A DNA stretch of 64,000 bases, taken from assembly GCF_012277315.1 (NCBI RefSeq), contig NZ_CP051157.1, positions 558,001 through 622,000 of the forward strand, given 5' to 3'. Each line of letters opens with the position of its first letter. The first letter of the stretch is position 1. Positions 31,554 through 41,932 of this stretch are shown one piece after another. Source of the stretch: Wolbachia endosymbiont of Ctenocephalides felis wCfeJ (lineage in GTDB: Bacteria; Pseudomonadota; Alphaproteobacteria; Rickettsiales; Anaplasmataceae). The notes beneath the pieces are model-generated. The model saw only the letters and a program-made list of their open reading frames with translations, was not told the DNA's origin and did no database searches. Both the position numbers and the translations under genes were made by a program.

Positions 31554-32732
31554 ATGGGCAATGTAATCGTAAAAAAATTTGGTGGGACTTCATTAACTGA
31601 CTTAAATCGAGTTGCAAGTTTGATAAAAAAAGATGTTGAGAAAGGTTGTAATGTAATCGTTGTTGTTTCTGCTGTTGCAGGATTTACTGACCAAATGGCT
31701 TTTCAGGCTAGGCAAATCTCAAATTTAAGCTGCAGACAAGAGCTATCAGAATATGATGTTATACTTTCAGCAGGAGAACAGATCTCTTGCGGCTTACTAG
31801 CAATCACTCTCCAATCTATGGGGATAAATGCTAAATCGTGGCTTGCCTGGCAGTTGCCAATTATAACTAACGATCTTTACTCTGAGTCTAAAATCAAAAC
31901 AATAAAGATTGATCATCTGAAAAGGTCTTTTGCCGAAGGTTACGCTGTTGCGATTATTGCCGGCTTTCAGGGTATACATGGTGATAGAATCACTACTTTT
32001 GGTAGAGGAGGCTCTGATATATCAGCAGTTGCCCTTGCAGTAGTTTTTGATGTCAAGATTTGTGAGATTTTTACTGATATTGATGGAATATATACAGCCG
32101 ATCCGAAGATTGTTCCAAAAGCACGCAAGCTTAAATCTATCTCTTACAATGAAATGTTGGAGATATCGTCATCTGGTGCTAAAATACTACACAACCGTTC
32201 AATACAACTTGCAATGAAGCATAACATTAGAGTGCAGGTGCTATCCACTTTTAAAAATGCAGAAGGAACTGTAGTACTGCATGAAAAAGATGTACTGGAG
32301 AGATACGTAATTACTGGGATAACTTGTAGCACTAATGAAGTTCTTGTAACTTTTACTAACCTTGCGAGTACCTTGCATATTTTAAAGGATATGGCAGATG
32401 CAAATATTAAGATTGATATGATACATGGATCAAGTCTCGTCATTTCTGAATTCGACATTGATCTAATGAAAGAGCTACTGAGCAAGAATGAAACCCATGT
32501 TATCAACAGTAATGTGGCTAGAATTTCAGTAATTGGCATTGGTGTTATGTCTAATACTGAGGTGATGCATCGTACACTCAAGGTCTTAAACAAAAAAAAG
32601 ATAGAAATACTTGCGATCGCAACATCTGAAATCAAGATCAACATAATCGTTCAAAAAGAATGTGCTGAAGCTCTAGTTAGAGATTTACATACTGAGTTAG
32701 CACTAGATAGCCTTATACCTATGGATAGCTGA
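31554..32732 (+). CDS. lysC: Aspartate kinase
   Basis: Phosphorylates aspartate, the first step to diaminopimelate, lysine and threonine. It has 392 residues. The kinase domain has VKKFGGTSL at the start, LSAGEQIS, and FTDIDGIYTADPKIVP. Two ACT domains follow (about residues 255-390). In Wolbachia the pathway presumably feeds diaminopimelate for the cell-wall precursor lipid II; murF at 42.1 kb uses that product. The ATG at 31554 is accepted; AGAGGAAAG lies upstream. Confidence 0.93.
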   Translation: MGNVIVKKFGGTSLTDLNRVASLIKKDVEKGCNVIVVVSAVAGFTDQMAFQARQISNLSCRQELSEYDVILSAGEQISCGLLAITLQSMGINAKSWLAWQLPIITNDLYSESKIKTIKIDHLKRSFAEGYAVAIIAGFQGIHGDRITTFGRGGSDISAVALAVVFDVKICEIFTDIDGIYTADPKIVPKARKLKSISYNEMLEISSSGAKILHNRSIQLAMKHNIRVQVLSTFKNAEGTVVLHEKDVLERYVITGITCSTNEVLVTFTNLASTLHILKDMADANIKIDMIHGSSLVISEFDIDLMKELLSKNETHVINSNVARISVIGIGVMSNTEVMHRTLKVLNKKKIEILAIATSEIKINIIVQKECAEALVRDLHTELALDSLIPMDS

Positions 32733-32746
32733 GGTTTATTAAAGTT

Positions 32747-32776
32747 TGGATTCCAGCGCTTAGCACTGAAATCCAA
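32747..32776. repeat. Single palindromic repeat after lysC
   Basis: GGATTCCAGCGCTTAGCACTG followed by AAATCC is a slightly decayed copy of the common palindrome. It may serve as the transcript end of lysC and of the convergent SWIM gene. Confidence 0.6.
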
Positions 32777-32828
32777 ATTATATGAGCTGGATCCATAATG
32801 ATAGAATATTAGCTATAGTACTCAAATT

Positions 32829-33284
32829 TTAACATTTACTTTGAATAAATTGTTCATATTCTTTATCCTCCAGTTCTTCATAAACCACTGGATATTGATT
32901 GTTTAAACGAACAATGATTGAAATAAGCTCTTGATTTGTCTTTTGAAGTAGAAAATTTTCAAGATGGGCTTGTTTATCAACACGTCCAGAGCACACAGAT
33001 GATCTGTATTTCTCCCTATCGAAATTGATCAAAGCAAAACCTGTTGCAGCCATATGTTTGCACGGACCGCAATATACAAATGCAGGACAGGAACACTCTC
33101 CACCAAGGAGTGGACCATCGTACCTTAATGTTACACGATATATCTTCGATCCAACCACTTTTGATTTACTTTCAGATTCATTAACAGATATAATCTGCAC
33201 TTTTCCTTTATTGAAATAATCCCTTCCTCTGGAAAGGTATGGTTCTTTGATAAGATCCGAGATATCTTTATGGTATAGTCTCAT
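32829..33284 (-). CDS. SWIM zinc-finger protein
   Basis: A 151-residue protein from the ATG at 33284, which is preceded by AAGGAGG; the upstream extension to 33356 is rejected for that reason. The SWIM motif CxC...CxH is visible in GECSCPAFVYCGPCKHMAA (residues about 76-94). The start (ISDLIKEPYLSRGRDYFNKG) is like that of SWIM modules found at the N-terminus of SNF2-type helicases. No helicase domain follows. SWIM fingers bind nucleic acid or protein. The role here is unknown; it may be a stand-alone relic or a small regulator. Confidence 0.82.
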   Translation of the reverse strand: MRLYHKDISDLIKEPYLSRGRDYFNKGKVQIISVNESESKSKVVGSKIYRVTLRYDGPLLGGECSCPAFVYCGPCKHMAATGFALINFDREKYRSSVCSGRVDKQAHLENFLLQKTNQELISIIVRLNNQYPVVYEELEDKEYEQFIQSKC

Positions 33285-33393
33285 TTTGTACCTCCTTTGA
33301 AGCCCGTAATTTTCTAAAATAACTCTTTTTCCATAAAAATTTATTAACCACAACAACTTTTATGTGGCTCTGCAGAAGTGCTGTGTGATAAAA

Positions 33394-33646
33394 TTAGTTA
33401 ATCGAGTCTAAGTTGTAAGATTGTGTAGGATATTTTTTACCATCTGAAGCGGTTGTTTCCATTTTGAAAATAACTGCTTTTTCCTGTAATTCACCAGATT
33501 CAAATATGTTCTTTGTATGTTTACTAATGGCTGGAAGTTGTACACAAAACAACTCTGCCATTTTTTCTATGTGAGCCAAATATTCTCACCCTGATACAAA
33601 ACGTTGATCCGTACATCTCCATTTGAAGTGGTATATAATATGAACT
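33394..33646 (-). pseudogene. RhuM-family gene remnant
   Basis: Reading from 33646 down, one frame gives FILYTTSNGDVRINVLYQGE then NIWLT and a TAG where RhuM proteins have Gln. After a shift in the following A6 run the next frame gives KMAELFCVQLPAISKHTKN and then ESGELQEKAVIFKMETTASD, ending NLDSI and a stop. This order is that of the N-terminal DNA-binding part of the RhuM ('virulence protein') family. The remaining two thirds are gone. RhuM genes commonly travel with mobile or restriction loci. Confidence 0.7.
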
Positions 33647-33655
33647 AACTTTCTA

Positions 33656-34231
33656 CTATCTTTTCAACTGTTCTATACATAATTCTCGAATTTTGAAAAT
33701 TTGCTCCATGTTATACGATATGGTTGGGTTACTGATCAGCCAGCTCTCAATAAATTGTTTATGCTTTTCTATTTTATAGCTTTCAAGGTGTTCTGGCTCA
33801 ATTTTTTCTTCTTCTGTCAGTTTTAATAACATGTTATTTCCTGGAAAAGTTATGTCAATAATTCGGCTTTCGTAACGAAGATAGCAATGCATTTCTGGAA
33901 TATGTAGTAAGTTATACTCATTTAGAATTGCAGAAGCTTTCGGAGTGTTCACTTTATTCATCATAAAGACAGCTATGTGTAGCGTTATGTCGATTTCACA
34001 TTCGCAACCTAACTTATAAATCAGAGCATGTTTTGTACTACACGTTCCTCGTCTGTCATTGAATACTGATATATAATCTGTGCGGTCAAAATTGCGTCCA
34101 TAAGGCAGCTCATGTACATATTCTAATGCTTCACGGAACGTAATAATACCCAAATTTAAAAAGAAATTCGATATAGGCTTATGATGAGATAAATATGTCT
34201 TACTTAAGTCATCCATATTATAGTTTCTCAT
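33656..34231 (-). CDS. Transglutaminase-like fold protein (tentative)
   Basis: A 191-residue cytoplasmic-looking protein. The arrangement RRGTCSTKHALIYKLG, then about 45 residues later EMHCYLRYESRIIDIT, suggests a Cys-His-Asp triad of the transglutaminase-like superfamily (Cys in GTCSTK, His in EMHCY, Asp in IIDIT). This is by eye and not certain. The start at 34231 and the ATG five codons later (34216) are both possible. No signal peptide is seen. It lies between the rhuM remnant and tyrS, all on the minus strand. Confidence 0.6.
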   Translation of the reverse strand: MRNYNMDDLSKTYLSHHKPISNFFLNLGIITFREALEYVHELPYGRNFDRTDYISVFNDRRGTCSTKHALIYKLGCECEIDITLHIAVFMMNKVNTPKASAILNEYNLLHIPEMHCYLRYESRIIDITFPGNNMLLKLTEEEKIEPEHLESYKIEKHKQFIESWLISNPTISYNMEQIFKIRELCIEQLKR

Positions 34232-34261
34232 CTGTGTGAATTTATTTTCTTACTCTGAAAC

Positions 34262-35512
34262 CTAACTCACCACAACCTTAACATGACGTTTCTTTCCTGC
34301 AGATAGCTTTATGAATGGCTGACCTTTAAAGCTCTCAGAATTTATTATATAGTTAACGTCATTTATAATACTATCATTAACTTTGCACCCATTGCCCTGT
34401 ATTAAACGCTTTGCTGCGCCTCTTGAAGTTTCAAGACCGATATTGTGTAGCAGATCTACTAAGGATATGCCACACGTAACTTGTTCTTTTGTTACAGCAT
34501 AATCAGGAAGTAGTGAACTATCTTCATTTTCAAACGCAGAGACTGCAGCAGATCGTGCAAGTTCTGCTTCTTTGTTACCATGACATATTTTTGTTACTTC
34601 TGTTGCTAGGATCTTTTTCGCTTCATTTATTTCCTGATCCTTTAGAGATTCTAGTTTTTTAATCTCGTCAATTGGCAAATCAGTGAGTAATCTCAAAAAA
34701 CGGCCTACATCTTGATCATCAACATTGCGAAAGTATTGCCAATAATCATAAGGCTTTAGCATATTACTATCAAGCCACACTGCTCCACTTTCAGTTTTAC
34801 CCATTTTTACCCCTTGAGCATTCAATAGAAGGGGGGCAGTAAGGCCAAACAATTCAGGTAAGTTCAACTTTTTGCCAAGTTCAATTCCGTTTACTATATT
34901 TCCCCACTGGTCTGACCCTCCAATCTGCAGACGACAGCCATACTTTTTATTCAATTCAACAAAATCATAAGCCTGCAATAACATGTAGTTAAACTCAAGA
35001 AAGCTTAGGTTTTGTTCTCTATCGAGCCTAATTTTCACACTATCGAAACTTAGCATACGATTTACAGAAAAATGTGCCCCTATATCACGTAAAAAATCTA
35101 TGTATTTTATATTGTCCAGCCAATCTGCATTATTTACTATCACTGCACCCGTCTTCCCATCATCAAAAGATATCATTTTTTCCAATATCCTTTTTATACC
35201 AGATGTATTGTGCTCGATGCTCTCTATAGGTAAGATGCTTCTTGCTTTATCCTTAAAAGATGGATCGCCAATCCTAGTTGTGCCGCCTCCAAGTAAGACT
35301 ATTGGTTTGTAACCAAATTTTTGTAGGTGACGCAGCATCATAATCTGAACTAGATGGCCAGCATGAAGACTTGGCGCTGTGCAATCAAACCCGAGGTATG
35401 CAACTATGTAGTTATTTTGCAATAGTAGCTGATCCAGCCCTTCAGCGTTTGTACACTGATGTAGGTATCCTCTTTCTTGGATAAAATTCAAAAATTCTGA
35501 TTGGTGTTTCAT
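34262..35512 (-). CDS. tyrS: Tyrosyl-tRNA synthetase
   Basis: Class I synthetase charging tRNA-Tyr. It has 416 residues. The HIGH-like motif is HAGHLVQ in the segment following GFDCTAPSLH, and the KMSKS-like motif is KMGKTESGAVW. The tyrosine-binding segment LLQAYDFVELNKKYG and LQIGGSDQWGNI are present. An S4 RNA-binding domain closes the protein (SRGAAKRLIQGNGCKVN). The gene is complete. Confidence 0.96.
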   Translation of the reverse strand: MKHQSEFLNFIQERGYLHQCTNAEGLDQLLLQNNYIVAYLGFDCTAPSLHAGHLVQIMMLRHLQKFGYKPIVLLGGGTTRIGDPSFKDKARSILPIESIEHNTSGIKRILEKMISFDDGKTGAVIVNNADWLDNIKYIDFLRDIGAHFSVNRMLSFDSVKIRLDREQNLSFLEFNYMLLQAYDFVELNKKYGCRLQIGGSDQWGNIVNGIELGKKLNLPELFGLTAPLLLNAQGVKMGKTESGAVWLDSNMLKPYDYWQYFRNVDDQDVGRFLRLLTDLPIDEIKKLESLKDQEINEAKKILATEVTKICHGNKEAELARSAAVSAFENEDSSLLPDYAVTKEQVTCGISLVDLLHNIGLETSRGAAKRLIQGNGCKVNDSIINDVNYIINSESFKGQPFIKLSAGKKRHVKVVVS

Positions 35513-35570
35513 GACTTGCTTTTGTTAATTAAAGTGATTTTAATGTATCAGCCTTACAAATGGAAGAAAG

Positions 35571-35897
35571 TTAATTCCAGAGTTCTTCTATTTTATAATA
35601 CTCTCTAACTTCCGGCCTGAATATGTGAACCATTATGCCTTGAAAATTCAAAATCACCCAGTTGCCTTCATCCATACCTTCTACATCTATTTTATCATGT
35701 GACTTGAGACTTTTTATTACATGCTCGGCTAATGCTTTCACATGGCGGCTTGAGTCTCCAGACGCAATAATCATATATTTTGCAATAATGGTTTTATTCT
35801 GTACATCAAAGGTGACTATATCATAACCCTTATTTTGATCTATTACGTTTATGATTGTGCTTTTTATTGATTCTGTATCACCAGATACATTAGTCAT
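35571..35897 (-). CDS. rsfS: Ribosome silencing factor RsfS
   Basis: Binds ribosomal protein L14 and keeps subunits apart under starvation. It has 108 residues. The family pattern GYDIVTFDVQNKTIIAKYMI, ASGDSSRHVKALAEHVI and the ending WVILNFQGIMVHIF is clear. AAGG precedes the ATG closely. It lies upstream of tyrS on the same strand, 58 bp apart. Confidence 0.92.
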   Translation of the reverse strand: MTNVSGDTESIKSTIINVIDQNKGYDIVTFDVQNKTIIAKYMIIASGDSSRHVKALAEHVIKSLKSHDKIDVEGMDEGNWVILNFQGIMVHIFRPEVREYYKIEELWN

Positions 35898-36066
35898 AGC
35901 CTTAAATTATATAATTTGTTTATAATTATACACTCGAAATTTCTAAACATGAACTATTTTTAATATTACTCAAGCCAAGTTGTGTATGCTTTTATTGCAA
36001 CATTGTATACAATACATATCCTTTTATGTATAACGTAAGGATAGTTTTTTAAATAGTGTATTTATT

Positions 36067-36672
36067 ATGAGCAAGACTCTTATTTACTTAATTGGCTTTC
36101 TAGGTAGTGGCAAACTTACTACTGCAAAAGAACTGTGTAAGATTATTGATGCGGTGATAGTAAGTAATAACCTGTTTAATAACAGTATACTTAGAGTTGT
36201 TAAATTACCAAATGCTAAAGTTCCTGATGATCTGTGGGAAAAAATTTTTGTAGTCAGGGAAAATATGTTAGCAATACTAGAAAAACATCATATAAGATCG
36301 CAACATTATATATTTACAAATGAATTAATAGATGGTGATCCCTATGACCAAAGACTGTACAGCTCGATAGTGAATTTAGGTAAAAAAATGGGTGTAAAAA
36401 TTTTTCCTGTAGTATTGCATTGCAATAGTGAAGAGTTAGCAAAGCGTGTTTGCTCAGAAGAGAGGCACAAGGAAAATAAAATTACTGATTCAGATTTTGC
36501 TATTCAAAAAATTAAAGGCAAAAGGCTGTTTGTACCTGAAGGTTCACTTGAAATTGACAATTCAAGCTTGAGTGCGAAAGAAGTTGCAGAGAGAATTGTT
36601 AAAAAGATGAAAAACGGGGAAAGATTGGTTGAGACTTCTGTGAACAATTTGGCAAAGCGTATCCGTGGTTGA
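36067..36672 (+). CDS. P-loop kinase-like protein
   Basis: A 201-residue protein of the P-loop kinase-like (shikimate-kinase-like AAA) type. It begins TLIYLIGFLGSGKLTTAKEL. The Walker A lysine is present but the next residue, normally Ser/Thr for Mg2+ binding, is Leu, with Thr one place later. Further segments typical of small kinases are HYIFTNELIDGDPYD and VVLHCNSEELAKRVCSEERH (lid-like). No substrate can be assigned. It overlaps rppH by 8 bp, so the two are co-translated. Confidence 0.72.
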   Translation: MSKTLIYLIGFLGSGKLTTAKELCKIIDAVIVSNNLFNNSILRVVKLPNAKVPDDLWEKIFVVRENMLAILEKHHIRSQHYIFTNELIDGDPYDQRLYSSIVNLGKKMGVKIFPVVLHCNSEELAKRVCSEERHKENKITDSDFAIQKIKGKRLFVPEGSLEIDNSSLSAKEVAERIVKKMKNGERLVETSVNNLAKRIRG

Positions 36673-37150
36673 GCAGAAAGATAAGTATCGTCCTTGTGTT
36701 GGCATAATGCTGCTGAACCAGCAAGGACACGTCTTTGTTGGAAAACGTTTTGATAGTGATTTCTACTGGCAAATGCCACAAGGGGGTGTTGATGATGGCG
36801 AAGAGCTGGAGCAGGCAGCATTACGTGAGTTGCTAGAAGAGATCGGCACCGACAAAGCAAAGATTGTAGCTAAAAATAAGGATTGGATATACTATAACTT
36901 GCCTGAGGAATTTATACCAACTTGTTGGAATGGTAGGTATTCTGGCCAAAAACAAAGGTGGTTTTTGATGAAATTTTATGGAGAGGATAAGGACATTAAT
37001 ATTCACTATACGGATCATCCAGAGTTCAAAGAGTGGTGTTGGCAAAGTATAGATAATTTGGTAGCTAGTGCTATACCATTTAAAAAGGAAGTTTATAAAG
37101 CAGTAATAGAAGAGTTTTCTTCTCAAGTAAAAGCCTCTATTATTGAATGA
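36665..37150 (+). CDS. rppH: RNA pyrophosphohydrolase (Nudix)
   Basis: Removes pyrophosphate from the 5' end of mRNA and so starts decay; the orthologue is also called NudH/InvA. It has 161 residues and starts with GTG overlapping the upstream gene. The N-terminal YRPCVGIMLLNQQGHVFVGK is diagnostic. The Nudix box is GGVDDGEELEQAALRELLEE followed by IG. The gene is complete. Confidence 0.94.
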   Translation: MVEQKDKYRPCVGIMLLNQQGHVFVGKRFDSDFYWQMPQGGVDDGEELEQAALRELLEEIGTDKAKIVAKNKDWIYYNLPEEFIPTCWNGRYSGQKQRWFLMKFYGEDKDINIHYTDHPEFKEWCWQSIDNLVASAIPFKKEVYKAVIEEFSSQVKASIIE

Positions 37151-37166
37151 TATTTGCTGTAGGTTC

Positions 37167-37955
37167 ATGATAATAGATTCTCATTGCCATTTGATTTATT
37201 TCTCCGATGATGAAATACCCAAAGTAATTTCACGAGCAGAACAAGTTGGTGTAAAGATTTTGCATAACATATGTGTGAGCATTGATGACATTCCTAAATT
37301 GTTGAAAATTTCTTCGTCCTATGATCAGGTTTATTCATCTGTTGGTGTGCATCCACTTGATGCTACTGTAGAAAATGGCAAATTTTTACACGTTGATGAT
37401 TTGGTTGGATTTGCCAAAAGTCAAAAGGTTATTAGTATCGGTGAAACTGGATTAGACTTTTATAAATCTGATAACAAAAGCAATCAGAAAAAAAGCTTTG
37501 CGTTGCACATAGAAGCGGCAAGGATAACCGGGTTATCTTTAGTGATTCATACCAGAAATGCCGATAGTGAGATGATTGATATGCTAAAGTCAGAAATGAA
37601 AACCGATGCCTTTAGTGGAGTAATGCATTGCTTTGCTTCCTCTAAAGAGCTTGCTTATCAATCTATAGATTTGGGATTATATATTTCATTTTCTGGAATT
37701 ATTACTTTCAAAAATGCTAACCTCCTCAGAGAAATTGCACAAAATGTACCACGCGAGCGTGTTTTAGTCGAAACTGATGCACCATATCTATCACCTGAAC
37801 CTTACAGAGGAAGAAAAAACGAGCCGGCAATGGTAAAATATGTTGTGGATTGTTTAGCAGAGTTATGGAATGAATCGCCAGATAAAGTTGCAGAGATAAC
37901 TACAAACAACTTTTTTAGGCTATTTACGAAACTTAAGCTCAAAGAAACTCTATAG
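37167..37955 (+). CDS. tatD: TatD family metal-dependent hydrolase
   Basis: DNase-type amidohydrolase-fold enzyme. It has 262 residues from the ATG at 37167 (MIIDSHCHLIYF); the frame opens at 37143 but the first eight residues overlap rppH and are not family-like. Metal ligands can be seen: DSHCH, Glu in SIGETGLDFY, His in VIHTRNA and MHCFASS, Asp in VETDAPYLSPEP. The gene is complete. Confidence 0.93.
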   Translation: MIIDSHCHLIYFSDDEIPKVISRAEQVGVKILHNICVSIDDIPKLLKISSSYDQVYSSVGVHPLDATVENGKFLHVDDLVGFAKSQKVISIGETGLDFYKSDNKSNQKKSFALHIEAARITGLSLVIHTRNADSEMIDMLKSEMKTDAFSGVMHCFASSKELAYQSIDLGLYISFSGIITFKNANLLREIAQNVPRERVLVETDAPYLSPEPYRGRKNEPAMVKYVVDCLAELWNESPDKVAEITTNNFFRLFTKLKLKETL

Positions 37956-37968
37956 AGCAATTAATTTA

Positions 37969-38288
37969 GTATCTGTTCAAGGGCGTGGCTAATATGCAAA
38001 TATTGAAGCAAAAGTGGTGTTATGCAAGTAGCTGACACTGGGATCTAGTTTCACTTTATGGTTGTGTCATTCCAGTGCTTGACACTGGAATCCAGCTTTT
38101 AATGCAACCCCTCACCAAAAATATTGTGTTTTAACATAAGGTTAGCTACTTTTATACTCAGTATCCAATCAAAATCCCTGGATCCCAGTGTCAAGCACTG
38201 GGATGACATCATTTGTTGTAAACTCACTTTTTCTTGATTTTTTGATTTATCTTGTCTACCTTATTTTGCCACTCCGCTGAACGGATAC
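37969..38288. mobile_element. MITE-like element (copy B) with 8-bp target duplication
   Basis: A 320-bp non-coding element. The left end is GTATCTGTTCAAGGGCGTGG and the right end is CACTCCGCTGAACGGATAC; they form an imperfect inverted repeat. It is flanked by TTAATTTA on both sides (37961-37968 and 38289-38296). The right copy of the duplication contains the mdh stop codon. The interior carries two intergenic palindromes (CCAGTGCTTGACACTGG; CCCAGTGTCAAGCACTGGG), possibly later insertions. No transposase frame is present. Copy A is at 15302-15590. Confidence 0.85.
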
Positions 38289-38293
38289 TTAAT

Positions 38294-39244
<951 letters not shown>

Positions 39245-39817
39245 CTACTCCTTTGTATTTACTTTTGTGGCTTCACCTTCCCAAGGGGACAGGCTATCAA
39301 ACATACGAAAATCTTGCGGTAAATCTATAGGATTATATACAACCTTTTTTGCTTCTATATCATATCTAACTTCCTCATAACCAGTGAGAGGGAAATCTTT
39401 TAACATTGGATGACCTTTGAACCCATAATCCGTTAAAATTCTGCGCAAATCAGGGTGACCTGAGAATTCTATTCCATACATGTCAAACACTTCGCGTTCA
39501 AACCATGAAGCTGTGCTAAATATCTTTACTAAACTTGGAGGCACGTCATTTTCACGTAACTGAAGTTTTATATGTACCCTGATATTATGCACAATGCTGA
39601 GCAAATTATATATTAACTCAAAACGCTTCTCTCTGTTTGGATAGTCAACTCCAAAAATATCGACCAGTAATTCAAATCTACATTTTTCGTCATCACGTAA
39701 AAAGAGTAAGTGATTTTCAATATCATCTAAGGCTGAATATATTACAATAGTACCGTCATCTTGCTGAGTACATTCACATTTAGTCTTTTTCTGTATATAT
39801 TTTCCAGTTTTATTCAT
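39245..39817 (-). CDS. nuoC: NADH-quinone oxidoreductase subunit C
   Basis: Peripheral-arm subunit of complex I (30-kDa type). It has 190 residues, normal for alphaproteobacteria. The family signature [20 protein letters not shown] followed by [10 protein letters not shown] is present, and it ends with the usual [11 protein letters not shown]. It begins 1 bp after nuoB. The other nuo genes are elsewhere in the genome. Confidence 0.95.
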   Translation of the reverse strand: MNKTGKYIQKKTKCECTQQDDGTIVIYSALDDIENHLLFLRDDEKCRFELLVDIFGVDYPNREKRFELIYNLLSIVHNIRVHIKLQLRENDVPPSLVKIFSTASWFEREVFDMYGIEFSGHPDLRRILTDYGFKGHPMLKDFPLTGYEEVRYDIEAKKVVYNPIDLPQDFRMFDSLSPWEGEATKVNTKE

Positions 39818-39818
39818 G

Positions 39819-40325
39819 TTATATATTCTGAGTTCGTTTTATCTTATTTTGTAAGCACAGCATTCCATATAGCAACGCTTCAGCAGTTGGGGGGCATCCA
39901 GGAACATACACATCAACTGGTACAATTCTATCACAGCCACGAACTACCGAATAGGAGTAATGATAATAACCACCACCATTTGCACAACTTCCCATAGAAA
40001 CAACATACTTTGGATCTGCCATTTGGTCATAAACTTTACGCAATGCTGCTGCCATTTTGTTAGTTAATGTGCCGGCAACAATCATAACGTCTGCTTGTCT
40101 TGGACTTGCACGAAACATTATACCGTATCTATCAAGATCATAACGGCTAGACGCAGTATGCATCATTTCCACTGCACAACATGCAAGACCAAATGTCATT
40201 GGCCACAATGAACCAGATCTTGCCCAATTAACTACGTAATCTATTAAATTACCAAATTTAGTAACAAGGAACCCTTCTTTCTTGTAGCGACTCCAGTCAT
40301 CGTTAGATAGAATTTGACCTGTCAT
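39819..40325 (-). CDS. nuoB: NADH-quinone oxidoreductase subunit B
   Basis: Binds the terminal Fe-S cluster N2 next to the quinone site. It has 168 residues. The four ligand Cys are in [23 protein letters not shown] and [14 protein letters not shown]. It sits between nuoA and nuoC with 1-4 bp gaps, in one operon. Confidence 0.96.
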   Translation of the reverse strand: MTGQILSNDDWSRYKKEGFLVTKFGNLIDYVVNWARSGSLWPMTFGLACCAVEMMHTASSRYDLDRYGIMFRASPRQADVMIVAGTLTNKMAAALRKVYDQMADPKYVVSMGSCANGGGYYHYSYSVVRGCDRIVPVDVYVPGCPPTAEALLYGMLCLQNKIKRTQNI

Positions 40326-40329
40326 AACC

Positions 40330-40683
40330 CTACTCCCATTCTAATGCACCTTTACACCACTCATAGATAAAACCTACGGTAAGTATTCCAAGAAATATCA
40401 TCATCGACCAAAATCCACAATAACTTATTTTAGACAAAGAAACAGCCCAAGGAAAAAGAAAAGCAACTTCTAAGTCAAATATTATGAATAATATTGAAAC
40501 CAAGTAAAATTTAATGTCAAAATTTTTTCTTGCTCTTGATAAAGGATTAAAGCCACACTCATATGTGGAAAGCTTCTCACTATCTGGCTTGCTTACTGCA
40601 AGAAACATAGGCAATACGCCCAAGGCTAGAGATACTACAATCGATACACAAATGAAAATTACTATAGTTAAGTATTCGCTCAT
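40330..40683 (-). CDS. nuoA: NADH-quinone oxidoreductase subunit A
   Basis: Small membrane subunit of complex I. It has 117 residues with three hydrophobic segments (about 5-28, 62-82, 90-110). The conserved loop [20 protein letters not shown] with the key Cys is present, and [12 protein letters not shown] follows. It is the first nuo gene of the operon, 28 bp after the HIT gene. Confidence 0.95.
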   Translation of the reverse strand: MSEYLTIVIFICVSIVVSLALGVLPMFLAVSKPDSEKLSTYECGFNPLSRARKNFDIKFYLVSILFIIFDLEVAFLFPWAVSLSKISYCGFWSMMIFLGILTVGFIYEWCKGALEWE

Positions 40684-40711
40684 TTAACAAAACATTATAT
40701 AGGAAGCAATA

Positions 40712-41080
40712 CTACAAATTTACATGCTTTCCTAACCTTTTACCACCTAAAATATGCATATGAAAGTGTGGTACAACTTGTTCTCCATTTTCACCGTAGT
40801 TGGTAACTAATCTATATCCTGTTTTTTCTAAATTATATTTGTATGTTATCTCTCTTATAGTTTTAAAGAAACTTACTATCTCCTCTGCGGAAGCTTTTAG
40901 AATGAAGTCATCATATGAAATATACTGATTTTTTGGTATGACTAAAATGTGAACTGGTGCATCAGGATACTTATCATAAAATGCCAACACACCTTCATTT
41001 TCATGTACCTTTTCACAAGGCAATTCGCCCCTTAATATTTGAGCAAAGATGTTATTGCTATCATAAACCCCATTACTCAT
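40712..41080 (-). CDS. HIT family nucleotide hydrolase/transferase
   Basis: A 122-residue histidine-triad protein. The triad is HFHMHILGG. The segment NIFAQILRGELPCEKVHENE is typical of HinT-like proteins, which hydrolyse AMP-lysine and adenosine phosphoramidates. It starts 3 bp after the stop of the upstream hypothetical gene and precedes nuoA. Confidence 0.92.
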   Translation of the reverse strand: MSNGVYDSNNIFAQILRGELPCEKVHENEGVLAFYDKYPDAPVHILVIPKNQYISYDDFILKASAEEIVSFFKTIREITYKYNLEKTGYRLVTNYGENGEQVVPHFHMHILGGKRLGKHVNL

Positions 41081-41083
41081 ACT

Positions 41084-41932
41084 TTAGCGGCTTTTTCGCT
41101 CTCCTTTTTCATCTCCTATAGGAGATGCAAGTGGTGATTCTACCTTGTCACCAGGAGAAACATCCTTAAGACTACAAACACTCTCCAACCCTCCTGCTTG
41201 CTCTTTGATATCTTGTAATAACTGCCTACTTTTTATAGGAGATATAGTTTCTTTAAAAGGAAACTGGTTGGGATTAGTCATGTTAAACTCTTCTGCTGAT
41301 TTATTCTGACCATCGTATTCCTTATACAATTTTTCCGCGATGCCATGTAGCAATTTCCGATCTGTGTGAATTTTAAACTCTCCGCCAGTAATTTTTGCCA
41401 GACCCTTGAAATTGCGATCAACTTCATTATAGATTTCTTGAAGAACAAGCTTTTTTATTTCTCCTGGACTCTTCCCCTTGTTTTTAGGATCATTCTTAAT
41501 ATCATTGGTAATTTTCTCAACATCAACTTCAATTACAACTTTATTTTCTTCCCTAAAAACAGTTACACTTGGCAGATCTTTTTTTATTGTATCTAGCTGC
41601 TCATCATTCAAATAGGGTATATCACCCGTTAGAGTTCTTGAAACTAAAAAAGTTACCTTTCCTTTTTCTTTCTGTTCCTTTATTTGTACACCAAAATTCT
41701 CACTAGCTTTTGTGGTTTCTATAGGTGGATCATACTTCCTTTCTTCTTCAGGCACATTCATACCGACAGCTTCCTTCAACGAAACTTTGGCATCGTGTTT
41801 CATTCGATCCAATGAAGCAAATGGTTTCTTCACAGGGTAAAGAAGTGCTTTAGGTACAAGAGCAGCAATATTACCTGCAACTGTTACCCCTTTTTTAACT
41901 GCTCTGCCTATCTTATCCCAGATCGGTGCCAT
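41084..41932 (-). CDS. Hypothetical protein
   Basis: A 282-residue protein I do not recognise. It starts with MAPIWDKIGRAVKKGVTVAG, an amphipathic or weakly hydrophobic helix that is not a classical signal peptide. Most of the rest is charged: a central alpha/beta-looking part (VTFLVSRTLTGDIPYLNDEQ, VTVFREENKVVIEVDVEKI) and a disordered C-terminus rich in Ser, Pro and Gly ending GERKSR. The ATG follows GGAGGTATAT, a good ribosome site. It may share a transcript with the HIT and nuo genes (3-bp gap). Confidence 0.75.
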   Translation of the reverse strand: MAPIWDKIGRAVKKGVTVAGNIAALVPKALLYPVKKPFASLDRMKHDAKVSLKEAVGMNVPEEERKYDPPIETTKASENFGVQIKEQKEKGKVTFLVSRTLTGDIPYLNDEQLDTIKKDLPSVTVFREENKVVIEVDVEKITNDIKNDPKNKGKSPGEIKKLVLQEIYNEVDRNFKGLAKITGGEFKIHTDRKLLHGIAEKLYKEYDGQNKSAEEFNMTNPNQFPFKETISPIKSRQLLQDIKEQAGGLESVCSLKDVSPGDKVESPLASPIGDEKGERKSR

